64,000 nt of DNA from contig CM037472.1 in the NCBI GenBank assembly GCA_021014325.1, forward strand, positions 35,488,234-35,552,233, written 5' to 3'. Source of the DNA: Plazaster borealis. Taxonomy: Eukaryota; Echinodermata; Asteroidea; Forcipulatida; Labidiasteridae. The notes below the pieces were generated by a model. It searched no databases and was not told the origin of the DNA. It saw only the letters and a list, made by a program, of their open reading frames with translations. Positions 46,441 through 56,552 of the stretch are shown here, piece by piece (position 1 is the first letter of the stretch; each line of letters opens with the position of its first letter). The translations under genes were made by a program, and so were the position numbers.

Positions 46441-46779
46441 TGCTTACTAGCTGCGGCTAGGTCACCGTGTTAACAAGGCATTGAATTGAAGGCTTCCCTA
46501 AACAAGAGCCACAGTCACAAACAGCCACCTCTTCGCACACGGTCAATCTCTTTACTGTGTGACAGACTCATAACTACTTGTAAAAAACTCACAAGGCATT
46601 TTGGCTGGTGACTATATCTGCTAAGCACCAAGCATGTTTGTGCTTACTAGCTGCGGCTACATCACCGTGTTAACAAGGCATTGAATCGTAGGCTTCCCTA
46701 AACAAGAGCCACAGCCAGAGAAACAGCCACCACTTAGCATACGGTCTATCTCTGGACAGACTCATAACTACTTGTAAAG
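46384..46779 (+). repeat. 200-bp tandem duplication (two units)
   Basis: CTCACAAGGCATTTTGGCTG at 46388 and 46588; both contain AAGGCATTGAAT, TAAACAAGAGCCACAG and end CATAACTACTTGTAAA. Confidence 0.9.
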
Positions 46780-46854
46780 ATGAACAAGCAATATAGGTGT
46801 TGCAATCTGCTTACCAACCAAAATGAACTGTGGTATAAATGCAATAAGTAGAAA

Positions 46855-47325
46855 TGGTCTTGATGTTTCAAACATAGCAGCATCTTTCGGAAAAAAAACT
46901 CTGCCAGTGTCATAACTTGAGGTCATTACCATTGATTTGCAATTACTTGAGGTGTATAACATAATGAAGATGACTGTCCAAAATCTCAAACCATAAATGA
47001 TAGACATGAAAATTGATAAAAGAAAAAAGCTTTTAAAAGACTCTGAGTGCTAGTGGTCAAACATTGAGGCTGTATTAACTTTATCGCAATTACTTAAGAT
47101 GAATTTAACGAACTGAAAATGAGAGTTCAACATTTTAAACCATAAAAGACAGACATGACAACTATATTTAACGTGTTTTAACCCTAGCAGAGTCTTTCGA
47201 AGCACTCTACTATAAGGGTCAAACTTTGAGGCTGTTTCAACTTGTTCACAATTACTTAAGATATATTTCACATACTGCAAAATATTTTACCATAAAAGCA
47301 AGACATGACAATAAAATATTAAACA
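46855..47325 (-). repeat. Three degenerate repeats of about 160 bp
   Basis: GCAATTACTTGAGGT, GCAATTACTTAAGATGAATT and ACAATTACTTAAGATATATT recur, each followed by CCATAAA..AGACATGA. The CTAGCAGAGTCTTTCGAA motif links them to the hairpin at 50385. Confidence 0.65.
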
Positions 47326-47439
47326 ATTGTCCATTGCATGTTGCTTCCCGATAATAAATAAGAAAAAACACCTGCCATAAGTGCCACTATAAGATCATAT
47401 GCAAGTTTATTGAACTCATGTCTAAACTTTAAACTATTA

Positions 47440-47748
47440 AGGAGGAAGGGAAATGTCAAATTCAATTTTGTGATGTACTCATTTTCCAAAAGAAAGAGTC
47501 CTCATGTGAGTGGGGAAGTTTTATGAGTGTATATTTTTGTACGGGGATGTTTTAGTTCATTCTTGACTTTTTCAGAGCGAAAAATTGAAACATGACTTCA
47601 TTGGATTTCAACAACTGATGGGTCTTTATATTCCAAGGAAGGAATATTTCATCAGATAAAATGTCAAATTCAGGACCGCTTTGATTGAATATCATTGAAA
47701 GTCAGGAAAATGAGTACATCACAAAGTTGAATTGACATTTGCCTTGGT
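47440..47748. mobile_element. Long-TIR element M, copy 1
   Basis: AATGTCAAATTCAATTTTGT with GATGTACTCATTTTCC at the left and GGAAAATGAGTACATCACAA with GTTGAATTGACATTTGCC at the right: inverted arms of about 38 bp. Confidence 0.8.
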
Positions 47749-47977
47749 CTTTAAATATAAAAGAGCCAGGGCTGCATTCCACAAATGTGAACATATGACA
47801 AACATTGTAGGCAAGCGTTTACGCTCAGTGGAACCACAGTCATGCCATTTTCTTTAAATGACCAAGTTTTTTTTTTTTTATTATTATATATTTTTGTTTG
47901 CTTAGTAGGGCCTACCTTGTTACTTAGAAAGATTGCAATAGTAAATATATCCCCTGTTTAAGCAAGACTTGATATTC

Positions 47978-48405
47978 ATCGTGGCCGAGCGAATAAGAAC
48001 ACCGAACTCAAGCTCTGGTGTTTCTGATCAGCAGAGTGTGGGTTCGAATCCCAGTCGTGACACTTGTGTCCTTAAGCAAGACACTTAACCACATGCTTCG
48101 TCCTTCGGATGGGACGTTAAGCCGAGGTCCCGTGTGTTGTGTAATGCACGTAAAAGAACCCAGTGCACTTATCGAAAAGAGAAGGGGTTTGCCCCGGTGT
48201 TCCTGGTTTGATCGGCAGCATATTGCGCCACAGCACCTTATAAACCATTACATGGTGCTATGTAAAGGACTTGGTCTCATACTTCAAAAACGTAGCTCCA
48301 CAATACCTTGCAGGAAAATAATGAACGTTAACAGCGCCTTGAGCGTCAAAGAGTGACAGATATGTGTGCTATATAAGAAGCCACTATTATTATTATATTA
48401 TTATC
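47978..48405 (+). mobile_element. SINE S1, sense, full length
   Basis: GTGGCCGAGCGAATAAGAAC head of Leu/Ser-tRNA style with a long variable arm, B box GTGGGTTCGAATCCCAG, CACTTGTGTCCTTAAGCAAG, and tail TGCTATATAAGAAGCCACTA with ATT repeats. RNA polymerase III boxes are intact. Confidence 0.93.
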
Positions 48406-48748
48406 TGAGGCATTGGAATCTCCCGTTTTTAACAAATTTTGACAAATATTTATCAGGGGTGAGAGTCATTGCTGACAGGAAAGTCTGAAACTAAGATTCA
48501 AATTTAAGAAGGTTATGTTGAAATGATGGCATTTCCACCTTTTGGTAAACCTCTGGGTTTTAGATTCCAAGGAGCTTTTAGGAACAGTGTCCTCAGTGCT
48601 AGAGAAGTAGATCAAAGAGCAGGAGTTCTGTATATGTGGGAAAAATAACAGCTGATTTTCTTCACCGGGCTGACTATAAAAGTCTGAATTCAGATAAAAG
48701 TCTGAAATTTCTCACCCCTTGTTTGAAACACAGAATTTGTTTGCTTAC

Positions 48749-48817
48749 CATGTTACTGAGGCAGTGTCGTAGTAAGATTGCATGACCATAAAGCAGTGTG
48801 CGATGCCCGGCTTGACC
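48749..48817 (-). CDS. RyR: RyR exon, GHRTLLYGHAILLRH segment (23 codons)
   Basis: A 69-nt exon, phase 0 at both ends, with acceptor TTATCTTTGCAG and donor ATG|GTAAGC. It encodes GQAGHRTLLYGHAILLRHCL then SNM. GHRTLLYGHAILLRH is identical to the first strands of the first MIR motif in vertebrate RyR1 and RyR2, which begins near residue 98 in those proteins. The join to the previous exon (DTVEV then GQAGHR) is compact like RyR1 (a few residues between NTVE and GGGHR). Because the exon is short and otherwise buried in a 309-nt chance reading frame, it would be easy to miss with ORF methods. A tiny additional exon between 48817 and 51678 cannot be ruled out but is not needed. Confidence 0.95.
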
Positions 48818-49120
48818 CTGCAAAGATAACATTAATAAAAAAACGTTATTGGTCTTCCATTTAAGATATACTGACATGATTGAGTTTTGGGGAACAGAGC
48901 TGTTCCAGCTTGTTATAGTTTTCAATGGAAACAACACAAAAAGCTTATTAGACTGTTCATGAAGGTTCTTCCTTTTTGGCAAAGTAAAATAGGGCGATAA
49001 TATTTATCAAGGAAACTGGTTCTATTAGCAACATTATATATAGTCAGACATTCTCTAAATCATCACATCAATTATGACAAAAACATTTCCAAAAAACAAT
49101 CGTAAAGCAAGCAGATAGCA

Positions 49121-49290
49121 TTGGTTGATGTCAAAGATCAGTATCCACACTGGATGTGAACCAACATATAATACATGAAATAACAAACCTGCGAAAGTTT
49201 AAGCTCGATCGGTCATCAGAGTCACAAGGAAATAGTGAACAAAAACCATCATATGTTTTCACTGTTTTCTTATAGCATATGAGCTGACCA
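49121..49290 (-). mobile_element. T2/Kolobok-like MITE, family F, truncated copy
   Basis: TGTCAAAGATCAGTATCCAC and CTCGATCGGTCATCAGAGTC match the interior of family F; both ends are lost. Confidence 0.6.
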
Positions 49291-49518
49291 GTGTGTGTAC
49301 GATGTGGTTAAGACAATGGAAATATTAAAATATATCATCATGTGCTGAAAACGTGCCTCATTTGAGGGTTTTAAAAGACAAAGGGACCAATCAGAATGAT
49401 CTATAAATCCTTATAGTTAAAATTCCACAAAAACGACCGAAACCACTTGAGACTTTTTGCAAACAAAACCTCAAGTGGGAACTGGATTCCTGAGCTAGAC
49501 ATCAATACTAGATTATGA

Positions 49519-49581
49519 ATGCACTGTACATTATAACTTGTATAGGATGAATGCACTTTACATTATAACTTGTATAGGAAG
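49519..49581 (+). repeat. 35-bp tandem duplication
   Basis: TACATTATAACTTGTATAGG occurs twice, preceded each time by GAATGCACT. Confidence 0.85.
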
Positions 49582-49713
49582 AATCTTACAAAAACATAGG
49601 CTGGGTTACCAGGCCTGATGCTTCATTTTTGTGAAGGGAATTTCTCTCCTTGGCAAAGGGAACCTCTATCAGGAAATTGTAAAATTGCTAATGGAACATT
49701 TCAATGGGCACCA

Positions 49714-49778
49714 AGGCAATGACCAGGGACAACGGAGGCAATGACCAGGGGCAATGGAGGCAATGACCAGGGGCAACG
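49714..49778 (+). repeat. 22-bp tandem repeat, three units
   Basis: GGCAATGACCAGGGGCAACG and close variants. Confidence 0.85.
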
Positions 49779-50384
49779 TAGGGAATTGCGTCCGTGAAGT
49801 TTCAGGCCTAGGTTAGTCTCTTCAGTGTGATGAAATTGTGCACACTGTATATGCTTCCATGGCAGACTTGGAACCAGATTTTGGGAGGTTTTTTCAGAGA
49901 AGGGGCTCTCAAATATCAACTGAACGGTAAAGGGTGTTACAATATAAGTTATCGCAAGTGGAATACGGAAAAGTATAGCGATTAGAACTGCCTCTCATAT
50001 CCAACAAGGCCGAATGCCGATTTGGATACGGGACGCAGACGCGCTATATTTTTCCGTATTCAACGAGAGCACGTGTGATAACGAATTTATCTTCAAGCAA
50101 ATGCGCCACTTTTGAATTTACATTAACTTCTTATAAGCTGTACTTTGCGTATAGCTTATAAAAGCGCAATACGCGAAGTTAGAACACACAAGACGCTGGG
50201 TGTGATATGGGCCGTGCGATATAAGTGGGCCGTGCGATATAAGTTTATATCACACTCCTTGTTGCTATGGATCGAACATGGATCGAAAAATCAGAATCGA
50301 GGATCCAAGCCTGCTTGAAGATAGTATTAAATATTCTATTACAAAATTATATAAAATATTATATGAGAAAATAGAATTAGCTGT

Positions 50385-50475
50385 TGCAAACTGCTTACCA
50401 ACCTAGCAGAGTCTTTCTCGAAAGGCTAAAACCAGGAGAAAGACTTTGCTAGGGTCGAAATGTCAGGCCACTAAC
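50385..50475 (+). mobile_element. Penelope-like terminal hairpin
   Basis: CCTAGCAGAGTCTTTCTC and GAGAAAGACTTTGCTAGG are inverted repeats, followed by GTCGAAATGTCAGG. The AGAC..GTCGAAATGTC arrangement recalls hammerhead motifs of Penelope-like elements. Confidence 0.45.
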
Positions 50476-50649
50476 TATTTTTTGTAAAATATTATAAATC
50501 AAATTCAAGTCTTTCTGGTCCAGTGTAATAAAAGCCGTGAGTCATAAGCCCTATGGTTTGTGGGATGTTTGTTTCTTGGTCTTGTGTTTACCAAGCTCAG
50601 CTCAGCTTGCCCACTGTGCATATGTTTTTTAAGAAAAAGAAAAAGCCTT

Positions 50650-50805
50650 TATTCGCTTCTGGCTGGTGCAGGTGTGGAGACCTGCGAGGGCCGAGACGAT
50701 TAGTGTGATTGATTGGATTGATTAACCCCTCGGCGCTCATTAGTCGCTTCAGGATGCAGACAATGCTACCCCGGGGAGCTGAGAAAGTCCAACAACTTAT
50801 TTAAA
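50650..50805 (+). mobile_element. SINE S2-like fragment
   Basis: CCTGCGAGGGC and TACCCCGGGGAGCTGAGAAA correspond to the S2 body; the head and tail are missing and MITE A follows. Confidence 0.55.
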
Positions 50806-50810
50806 GGCAC

Positions 50811-50896
50811 TGGAACACGTTTGGTAATTGTCAAAGACCAGTGTTCTCACTTGGTGTATCCCAACATATGCATAAAATAACAAGCCTGTGAAAAGT
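50811..50896 (-). mobile_element. T2/Kolobok-like MITE, family A, left-end fragment
   Basis: TTAAAGGCACTGGAACACGT followed by about 75 bp of family A, then truncated at GTGAAAAG. It sits inside a SINE S2-like fragment. Confidence 0.8.
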
Positions 50897-50936
50897 CAGA
50901 ATTCAGATATAAGTCAGAAATTTCTCATCCTTGGTT

Positions 50937-51130
50937 TTAAAGGTACTGGACATGTTTGGTAATTGTCAAAGACCAGTGTTCTCACTTGGTGTATCCCAAG
51001 ATATTACATCAGAGGGAGTCGTTTCTCACAATGTTTTATACTATCAACAGCTCTCTGTTGCTCGTTACCAAGTCAGTTTTTATGTTAATATATGTTTTGA
51101 GTAATTACCAAACGTGTACAGTGCCTTTAA
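50937..51130 (-). mobile_element. T2/Kolobok-like MITE, family A, internally deleted copy
   Basis: Both ends present (TTAAAGGTACTGGACATG and CGTGTACAGTGCCTTTAA) but the middle about 180 bp are missing between GTATCCCAAGATA and TTACATCAGAGGGAG. Confidence 0.85.
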
Positions 51131-51324
51131 GTTACCTTGGGATTTGTATATTTTTACAACACATCTTCACAAATTCGTATTCATCCTGTTATTGATGCTA
51201 AATAATAATAATAAAGATACGAGGCATTTTGAAAATCGCTCAATTAATTATTTTTTTAAAGCACCTCACAAAAGAAGGGCGCATGAACAAGCAATGCTTG
51301 GGCTGTATGACGTGTAATCAAACA

Positions 51325-51545
51325 AAATATAATTTTGGGTTGAACGAAGGAACAATTTACTAGAGCGGTATTTCAACCTATGACCTCCGGAGTAATGTGC
51401 CGGCGCTCTACCAACTGAGCTATCTAGTACTAATGTTGGCAGTCTCCCTATTTCGTCAATATCTTTGTTTGGGGGGGGGGGGTGCCAGTAAGAAGCCATT
51501 GCACCTGTAACTGCTGTGTAGCCAGGGATCACACCCAAGTTTATT
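51325..51545 (-). mobile_element. Lys-tRNA-like SINE T, copy 3
   Basis: Minus strand: CTTGGGTGTGATCCCTGGCT leader, CTAGATAGCTCAGTTGGTAG, AGCGCCGGCACATTACTCCG, then CTCTAGT pairing with ACTAGAT, and a TTCGTTCAACCC tail. Confidence 0.82.
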
Positions 51546-51677
51546 CCAAATAATATATAATCAAATGAAATAAATAAATGCATTTTTTGTAATTCAAAAG
51601 CTCAATGTAGTTGTACGAGAATTAAACAGATGACGGGTTAAAAATATTAAGAGGAAAAAGGATAAATGTATTCTTAC

Positions 51678-51776
51678 CACTTCCACGGTGTCAGCCATGA
51701 CCATTTCTTGAAGCGCTCGTACCGATAGAGCATGCTCAAGAACAAACGTGCAGATGGACAAATCTGGAGTAACACT
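51678..51776 (-). CDS. RyR: RyR exon equivalent to vertebrate exon 3 (33 codons)
   Basis: The exon is 99 nt, phase 0 at both ends, with acceptor GGTTTTTTTTACAG and donor GTG|GTAAGAA. It encodes [20 protein letters not shown] followed by ALQEMVMADTVEV. The match to RyR2 [28 protein letters not shown] is almost residue for residue, making this one of the best-conserved exons of the gene. It contributes a helix and neighbouring strand of domain A. The equivalent human RYR2 exon is the one deleted in some patients with catecholaminergic tachycardia, which shows the importance of the segment (established knowledge). It joins in frame to the exons at 59294 and 48749. The vertebrate RyR2-specific segment between this and the next exon is absent, as also in RyR1. 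Confidence 0.95.
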
Positions 51777-51899
51777 CTGTAAAAAAAACCAAATATCACA
51801 TCAGTCACTCGAAACACATTCAATTATAAATCATTCTCCAGTGGTAAAATTGGTCTGGAATGATTGCAGTTCATTGATAAACTGTCTTAGCAATCTACC

Positions 51900-52093
51900 T
51901 GGGCCCAATTTCATAAAGCTGTTTAGCAGAAAATTCTGCTCAGCAAGTTTCTTTGCTGAGCAAGAAGTGAGTGGGGCACCAGTCACAACAATTGTAACTG
52001 TATGGTATTTTGGCTGGTAAACTATTTTTCTTAAGCAGGAATTTTCTGTGCTTAGCAAGTTTTTGTGCTTACATGCTATATGAAATTGGGCCT
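51900..52093. mobile_element. Foldback element H
   Basis: GGGCCCAATTTCATAAAGCT to GCTATATGAAATTGGGCC; interior TATGGTATTTTGGCTGGTAA. Confidence 0.85.
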
Positions 52094-52179
52094 TGGCTCT
52101 TGCTAGTTTTGATCGTTGTTTGTTTAATCATTTGTCCGATTTCCTTTTGCTTTTGTGTATTTCTCCACCACGTTTGACT

Positions 52180-52301
52180 TGGCAAACTACAACATTGTAA
52201 ATGAGGCAAATCTTACATGAGGAGGCATAAATCCCAGAGCTGGCAAACTACAACATTGTAAATGAGGCAAATCTTACATGAGGAGGCATAAATCCCAGAG
52301 C
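52180..52301 (+). repeat. Perfect 61-bp tandem duplication
   Basis: TGGCAAACTACAACATTGTA through AAATCCCAGAGC occurs twice without a difference (units start at 52180 and 52241). Confidence 0.95.
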
Positions 52302-52569
52302 TTCATTTTGTGTCAATTGGATGGGAACGTTGCTGCGAATCAATGAACTTTAAATCATAGCTCTTCCACATGTCACTAAAACTAAAACGATTTGGAAGGG
52401 CTGAATCTGCCATTGCCAAGAGTAACTGTCCAGTAAAGCAATTTCATCATCAATGCATATGCTAGCATCAGAAAAATATTGCCTTAAATAAAAAAATGGA
52501 TGTAGAGAGTCAAAATCGCTCATTTCTAATATGCAGTAAATGGCTGATAAAATAAAAGGCAGTATACTT

Positions 52570-53365
52570 ATAGAGCTTTATCACACCCGAACTGGCGCGT
52601 CAAAGTGCTCATTATTTTTACAGCAGGTAAGCTGATCTGTGTTTGTGTTATGAGACCCATTTATAGCACCTTGTAAGGGTTTGCAAGGTGATGCGGCGGC
52701 GCAAATCTGCAGCCAACCATGCCAGAAACCCCACGGCGAACCCCCCCCCCCTTTCTCTTCGTGTTAAGAATATCTGGTTCTTTAACATGTAATACACAAC
52801 ACGTGGGACTTAGGGGCTTTACACTAACATCCTATCCGAAGGATAAAGAAATTATAGTTAAGTGTCTTGCTTAAAGGGATTGAATACGTTTGGTAATTGA
52901 AACCCACTGTTTGTTTCAATCATACATAGTTGTAGATATATACCATAAAACTAAACTGTAAAAATTTCATTCCAAAAGGTGGTAGCGTTTTTGAAATATT
53001 GCCCAAAATCTGCAGCAGTTGTCAAACAGGAAGAATAGTTTGCAATTGAAATACACAATCTGAGAAACGTTACTGCAGTAACGCTCCTCAGATTCAAATT
53101 TTTTTGGGGAAAAAATGATTTCTTTTTCCGTAACCGCAATACTTTGAAGTAAAAATATTCTCAAAATGCATTAAACTTTCCAAAGCTGCTGTACTTCTTA
53201 CCAAGTAAGTTTTTTATTGCCATCAATTTTCAGAGTCATTACCAAACGTATACAGACCCTTTAAGGATGTAAGTGCCATAATGGGGACCGAACTCGCACC
53301 CTGACACTGAACACCAGAACTTTTAAGTCCAGTGGACAGGCTTGGTTACAACACTCCCCATAGGA
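52570..53365 (-). mobile_element. SINE S1, antisense, split by MITE B3
   Basis: GGCGCAAATCTGCAGCCAAC, CATCCTATCCGAAGGATAAA and AGTGTCTTGCTTAA before the MITE; GGATGTAAGTGCCATAATGG and CCGAACTCGCACCC after it. Confidence 0.85.
52871..53264 (-). mobile_element. T2/Kolobok-like MITE, family B, copy 3, inside a SINE
   Basis: 394 bp from TTAAAGGGATTGAATACGTT to CGTATACAGACCCTTTAA. It interrupts a SINE whose normal sequence is CTTGCTTAAGGACACAAGTG, and TTAA is present on both sides, proving a TTAA target duplication. Confidence 0.92.
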
Positions 53366-53526
53366 GTAGCCAGAATACAAAATTGGGCATCTAATAAAAG
53401 AAACACAAACACTTCTCTCGCTATCAATTTTCCTTATCTAGTCTGACATCCCCCGTTGAGTCGTATTGAAACCATCTGTGGTCAATCTTTGTTAACAATT
53501 TTCAGGCCTGGAATTTCAATTTCATT

Positions 53527-53775
53527 CTTGGGGGGATCCGGTTGGTTCAATGGTTTCTATTGCCTGCCTTTCACCTCTGTGGACCCCCGGTTCGAATCCC
53601 ACCTCAGACCAGAGCCTTGCGTGTGGATTGGGTTTTCAGTCCCTACCTGATTGAGTGGGCTTTCCCCCATTTGAGGTTTTCCTCCCTGATCTAAAACTTA
53701 ACATTTCTTCTCGTTTCCTATTCATTTATTGGCGCTAATTGTGCTGATGGTTGTGGATAAATAAATAAAGGGACA
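53527..53775 (+). mobile_element. SINE S4, copy 2
   Basis: GGATCCGGTTGGTTCAATGG head, CGGTTCGAATCCCACC B box, CGTGTGGATTGGGTTTTCAG body, ending GATAAATAAATAAAG. Confidence 0.82.
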
Positions 53776-53867
53776 ATGCCACTCTGTGACATAAGAGCAC
53801 TGTCTTTGGAAACTCAGGAATTCTATGAAAACAGTTTTAAGGACAACCAAGGGCAAGACCAGGGTCC

Positions 53868-54063
53868 TACTTCATAGAGCTGCTTAAGCATAAAAAGTAG
53901 CTAAGCACAACAAAATTATGCTTACCAGAACAAGGTTACCAACAAAAATACCCTATCACATTTACCATCTACATGTATGAATGGTGTCCTGCGCTTTTTT
54001 TGCTTAGAAGAAATTGTTTAAGCAATATTTTCTGCTGAAGCAGCTCTATAAAATTGGGCCCAG
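53868..54063. mobile_element. Foldback element H
   Basis: CTACTTCATAGAGCTGCTTA to AAGCAGCTCTATAAAATTGGGCCC-type end; interior TACCAGAACAAGGTTACC. Confidence 0.83.
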
Positions 54064-54124
54064 GGAAAAAATTGGAGGCAGTGGTCTCTAAACAAGAATT
54101 CTGATAAATTTCATGACCTGAGTT

Positions 54125-54437
54125 TTGAAGCATTGCATGGTGAGATATCGATGTATATTTGGTTTGCGGTAACACAACACCATGACATGTGTATATCTAC
54201 TTTGCTGTGTATATTTTGTTCTTAGAGAACTTGTCTTGCTATTTAATCAACTGCCGAGGAGTAGATTTCGGAATTCGGGAGACTACTTAGTTCTGAAAGG
54301 AGTAGATTTCAGAATTCGGGAGACTAATTAGTTCTGAAAACAGTTCTTTCAGCACTAAGTAGTCTCCCGAAGTTCTCAGAGAACAAAATCTACACAGCAA
54401 AGTAGATATACACATGGTGTTACCGCAAACCGAATAA
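54125..54437. mobile_element. Hairpin element J4
   Basis: GTTTGCGGTAACACAACACC...GTGTATATCTACTTTGCTGT and the mirror ACAGCAAAGTAGATATACAC...GTTACCGCAAACC. Inner copies of GGAGACTA and TTCAGAATTCGGGAGACTA are repeated and inverted. Confidence 0.82.
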
Positions 54438-55023
54438 ACACTGAATTTAGAAGCTGAAAAAACCTTTTATATTATTGCAGCAGAGGGAATCTAAAATGAT
54501 TAGAATTGTCCATATAGAAGGACCCATCTATCCTGAAACTTAAATGGGCAAAGCACTCACGACCCAAGCTTTTACTAAGAATTTCTCAGGTGTTTTTTTT
54601 TTTGGGGGGGGTGAGTTTGCTTGGTCATGTTTCAACATCTAAAACTCAGTTTGGACAAGCAATCTGAAACCCTGCACCACGCCGAAGAGAAATTCAATGG
54701 CAAGTGTAAAGTCATACTAATAGATTCATCACGCCGTCCCTAATTATTCTATAGGCTCTGAAAGGATTGAGGGTCTGAACACCGCAATCAACTCAGGTTG
54801 GCGACTCGGGGTGCCCTCGAGGGGCAAAGTAAATTCCCAGGTCTTCCCACGCCACACTTGAGCTTTTGACTTCTAATCATCATCCGTTGCAAGATGACTT
54901 TGTGCAACAAGGAGCGGATTTAGAAAAGAGAACAGCTACAGTAACTTTGGTTACTTTATTGATATTAAGTGGATTATTTTTTTTTGGCAAATAGAATTAG
55001 CAGCTGCAAGCTGCTTACCAACC

Positions 55024-55117
55024 AAAAGGACCTACGCAAAAAGGACCTACGCAAAAAGGACCTACGCAAAAAGGACCTATGCAAAAAGGACCTACGCAAA
55101 AAGGACCTATGCAAAAA
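55024..55117 (+). repeat. 15-bp tandem repeat, six units
   Basis: GGACCTACGCAAAAA repeated six times, with C/T variation at one position. Confidence 0.93.
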
Positions 55118-55875
55118 TTAGTTAATGGCCTAAAGGCTACATGACAACACAACACACATAAACAGGTACACTAGTTTAAACAGAAGCAGTCAAGTGGAAA
55201 GAAATGAAAAGAGAAAGAGGCAAGAAACCACACAGAAAAAGCAAGGGATGAACAAATATTTGGTATGAGAACATTAAAAGATACATGATACTGTTTCCTG
55301 GCTGTTGTAAATCTGAAATGACTTGCAATATTTGGCTGCTTACACTTACATGTATTTTTAACCATTCTCAGCATTTTAGGTTAGGTACAGGTTTTCCATG
55401 TTGCATAGCAACACGTTCGTGTGTGCATGCATAAAACAAGGCTTCAGAGAACGATTTTGTCGTAGTTAAACTGATCATGTTTAGCGAACACTGAATGTTA
55501 TTTTTCAGTAAAAACTGATGCATTTTGTGTAGCATTTTGCTACGCTGTACAAGGGAAACCGTTCACTGCAAGACAAAAATGTGTTGAGCTAAATTTGCAC
55601 GGGCCAAATTTCCTTGCTTACAATGAAACAATATATTTGAAACACAAGAATGGAGATTTCTGCTAATGTATAAGCGCCAACTCTTTGCTTCTCAAGCAGT
55701 GGCAGAAAACTGATCCTTGTAGACTTGGTGTTCACATTCAGGGTACTTTTAAAGTGGCCGTATCGATATTCTGACGCCCATAAGTCCGACGGGCCCATTC
55801 ATCTGAACAAATCTGATGAATAGGTCATCGGACTACAGAACCACCGGAATAACGGTTATAAGGCACATTTTTGTT

Positions 55876-56146
55876 CAATTATTTGACTGCCCAATATTCC
55901 CGACAGCTCGTTTCTTCAACGTCAGAATCTGAGTTGTTGGAGTAACGAACCACTAGACTAATGGGTCGTCGTAATTATAGGGGTTTTGGGAATAATAGAA
56001 GAAAAAACCCTTTTTTTTTTCAATTATTTGACTGCCCAATATTCCCGACAGCTCATTTCTTTGACGTCAGTATCTGAGTTGTTGGAGTAATGAACCGTTG
56101 GACTAATGGGTCGTCGTAATTATGGGGGTTTTGGGAATAATGGAAC
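55876..56146 (+). repeat. 145-bp tandem duplication
   Basis: CAATTATTTGACTGCCCAAT at 55876 and 56021; both units carry TCTGAGTTGTTGGAGTAA and AATGGGTCGTCGTAATTAT. The preceding 55770-55840 holds a related hairpin (GTCCGACGGGCCCATTCATC against GATGAATAGGTCATCGGAC). Confidence 0.9.
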
Positions 56147-56362
56147 CCCCCCCCCCCCACCGACTTGTAAACCCAATTTTAAGAAAACAAAATCAAAAAT
56201 CCGTCAGATTTAAGGAATACAGGAATACTGAGAAGACCCTTTTTCAATTCAGCAGAGATTTCAACAAATTGTGCACGTTTGTCCTACTGTGCACAGTACA
56301 TCTTTCAATTGCTTTTAATCTGTAGGTCTTGATCCTAAGCTTATTGTTTGCACAGTTAATTA

Positions 56363-56552
56363 CAGGGGCGGATCCAGGATTTTCCAAACGGGGGGGCGTG
56401 AAAATATTCCAAGCAGCAAAATGATAAATGAAGTTTGTTGCCCCATTTCTCCCCCCCTTCTCTCTCTCTCCCTCTTTTTTCTTTTCTCCCTTTTTAAAAT
56501 TTTTTTTTATATGAAAAAGGGGGGGCGTGCGCCCCCCCTGGATCCGCGCCTG
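56363..56552. mobile_element. 190-bp TIR element with 5-bp AATTA duplication
   Basis: Ends CAGGGGCGGATCCAGGATTT and CCCCTGGATCCGCGCCTG. AATTA is duplicated at 56358-56362 and 56553-56557. Terminal CAGG(G/C)GCGGATCCAGG is a known type of DNA-transposon end found in many animals; superfamily not assigned. Confidence 0.88.

Larger units (their letters stand above)
41569..48748 (-). other. RyR intron (7.2 kb)
   Basis: Contains the 20-bp repeats at the acceptor, a LINE 3' tail (to 42065), element N3, a Lys-tRNA-like SINE (44210-44437), a degraded TTAA MITE, a 200-bp tandem duplication (46384-46779), three degenerate 160-bp repeats (46855-47325), a long-TIR element (47440-47748) and a full-length SINE (47978-48405). 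The stretches 42570-44200, 45130-46340 and 48410-48745 show nothing recognisable. Confidence 0.75.
48818..51677 (-). other. RyR intron (2.9 kb)
   Basis: Contains a partial F-type MITE (49121-49290), short tandem repeats (49519-49581, 49714-49778), a Penelope-like hairpin (50385-50475), a SINE fragment (50650-50800), two MITE A copies (50811-50896 and 50937-51130) and an antisense Lys-tRNA-like SINE (51325-51545). No coding sequence recognised; 49780-50380 is unexplained. Confidence 0.75.
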
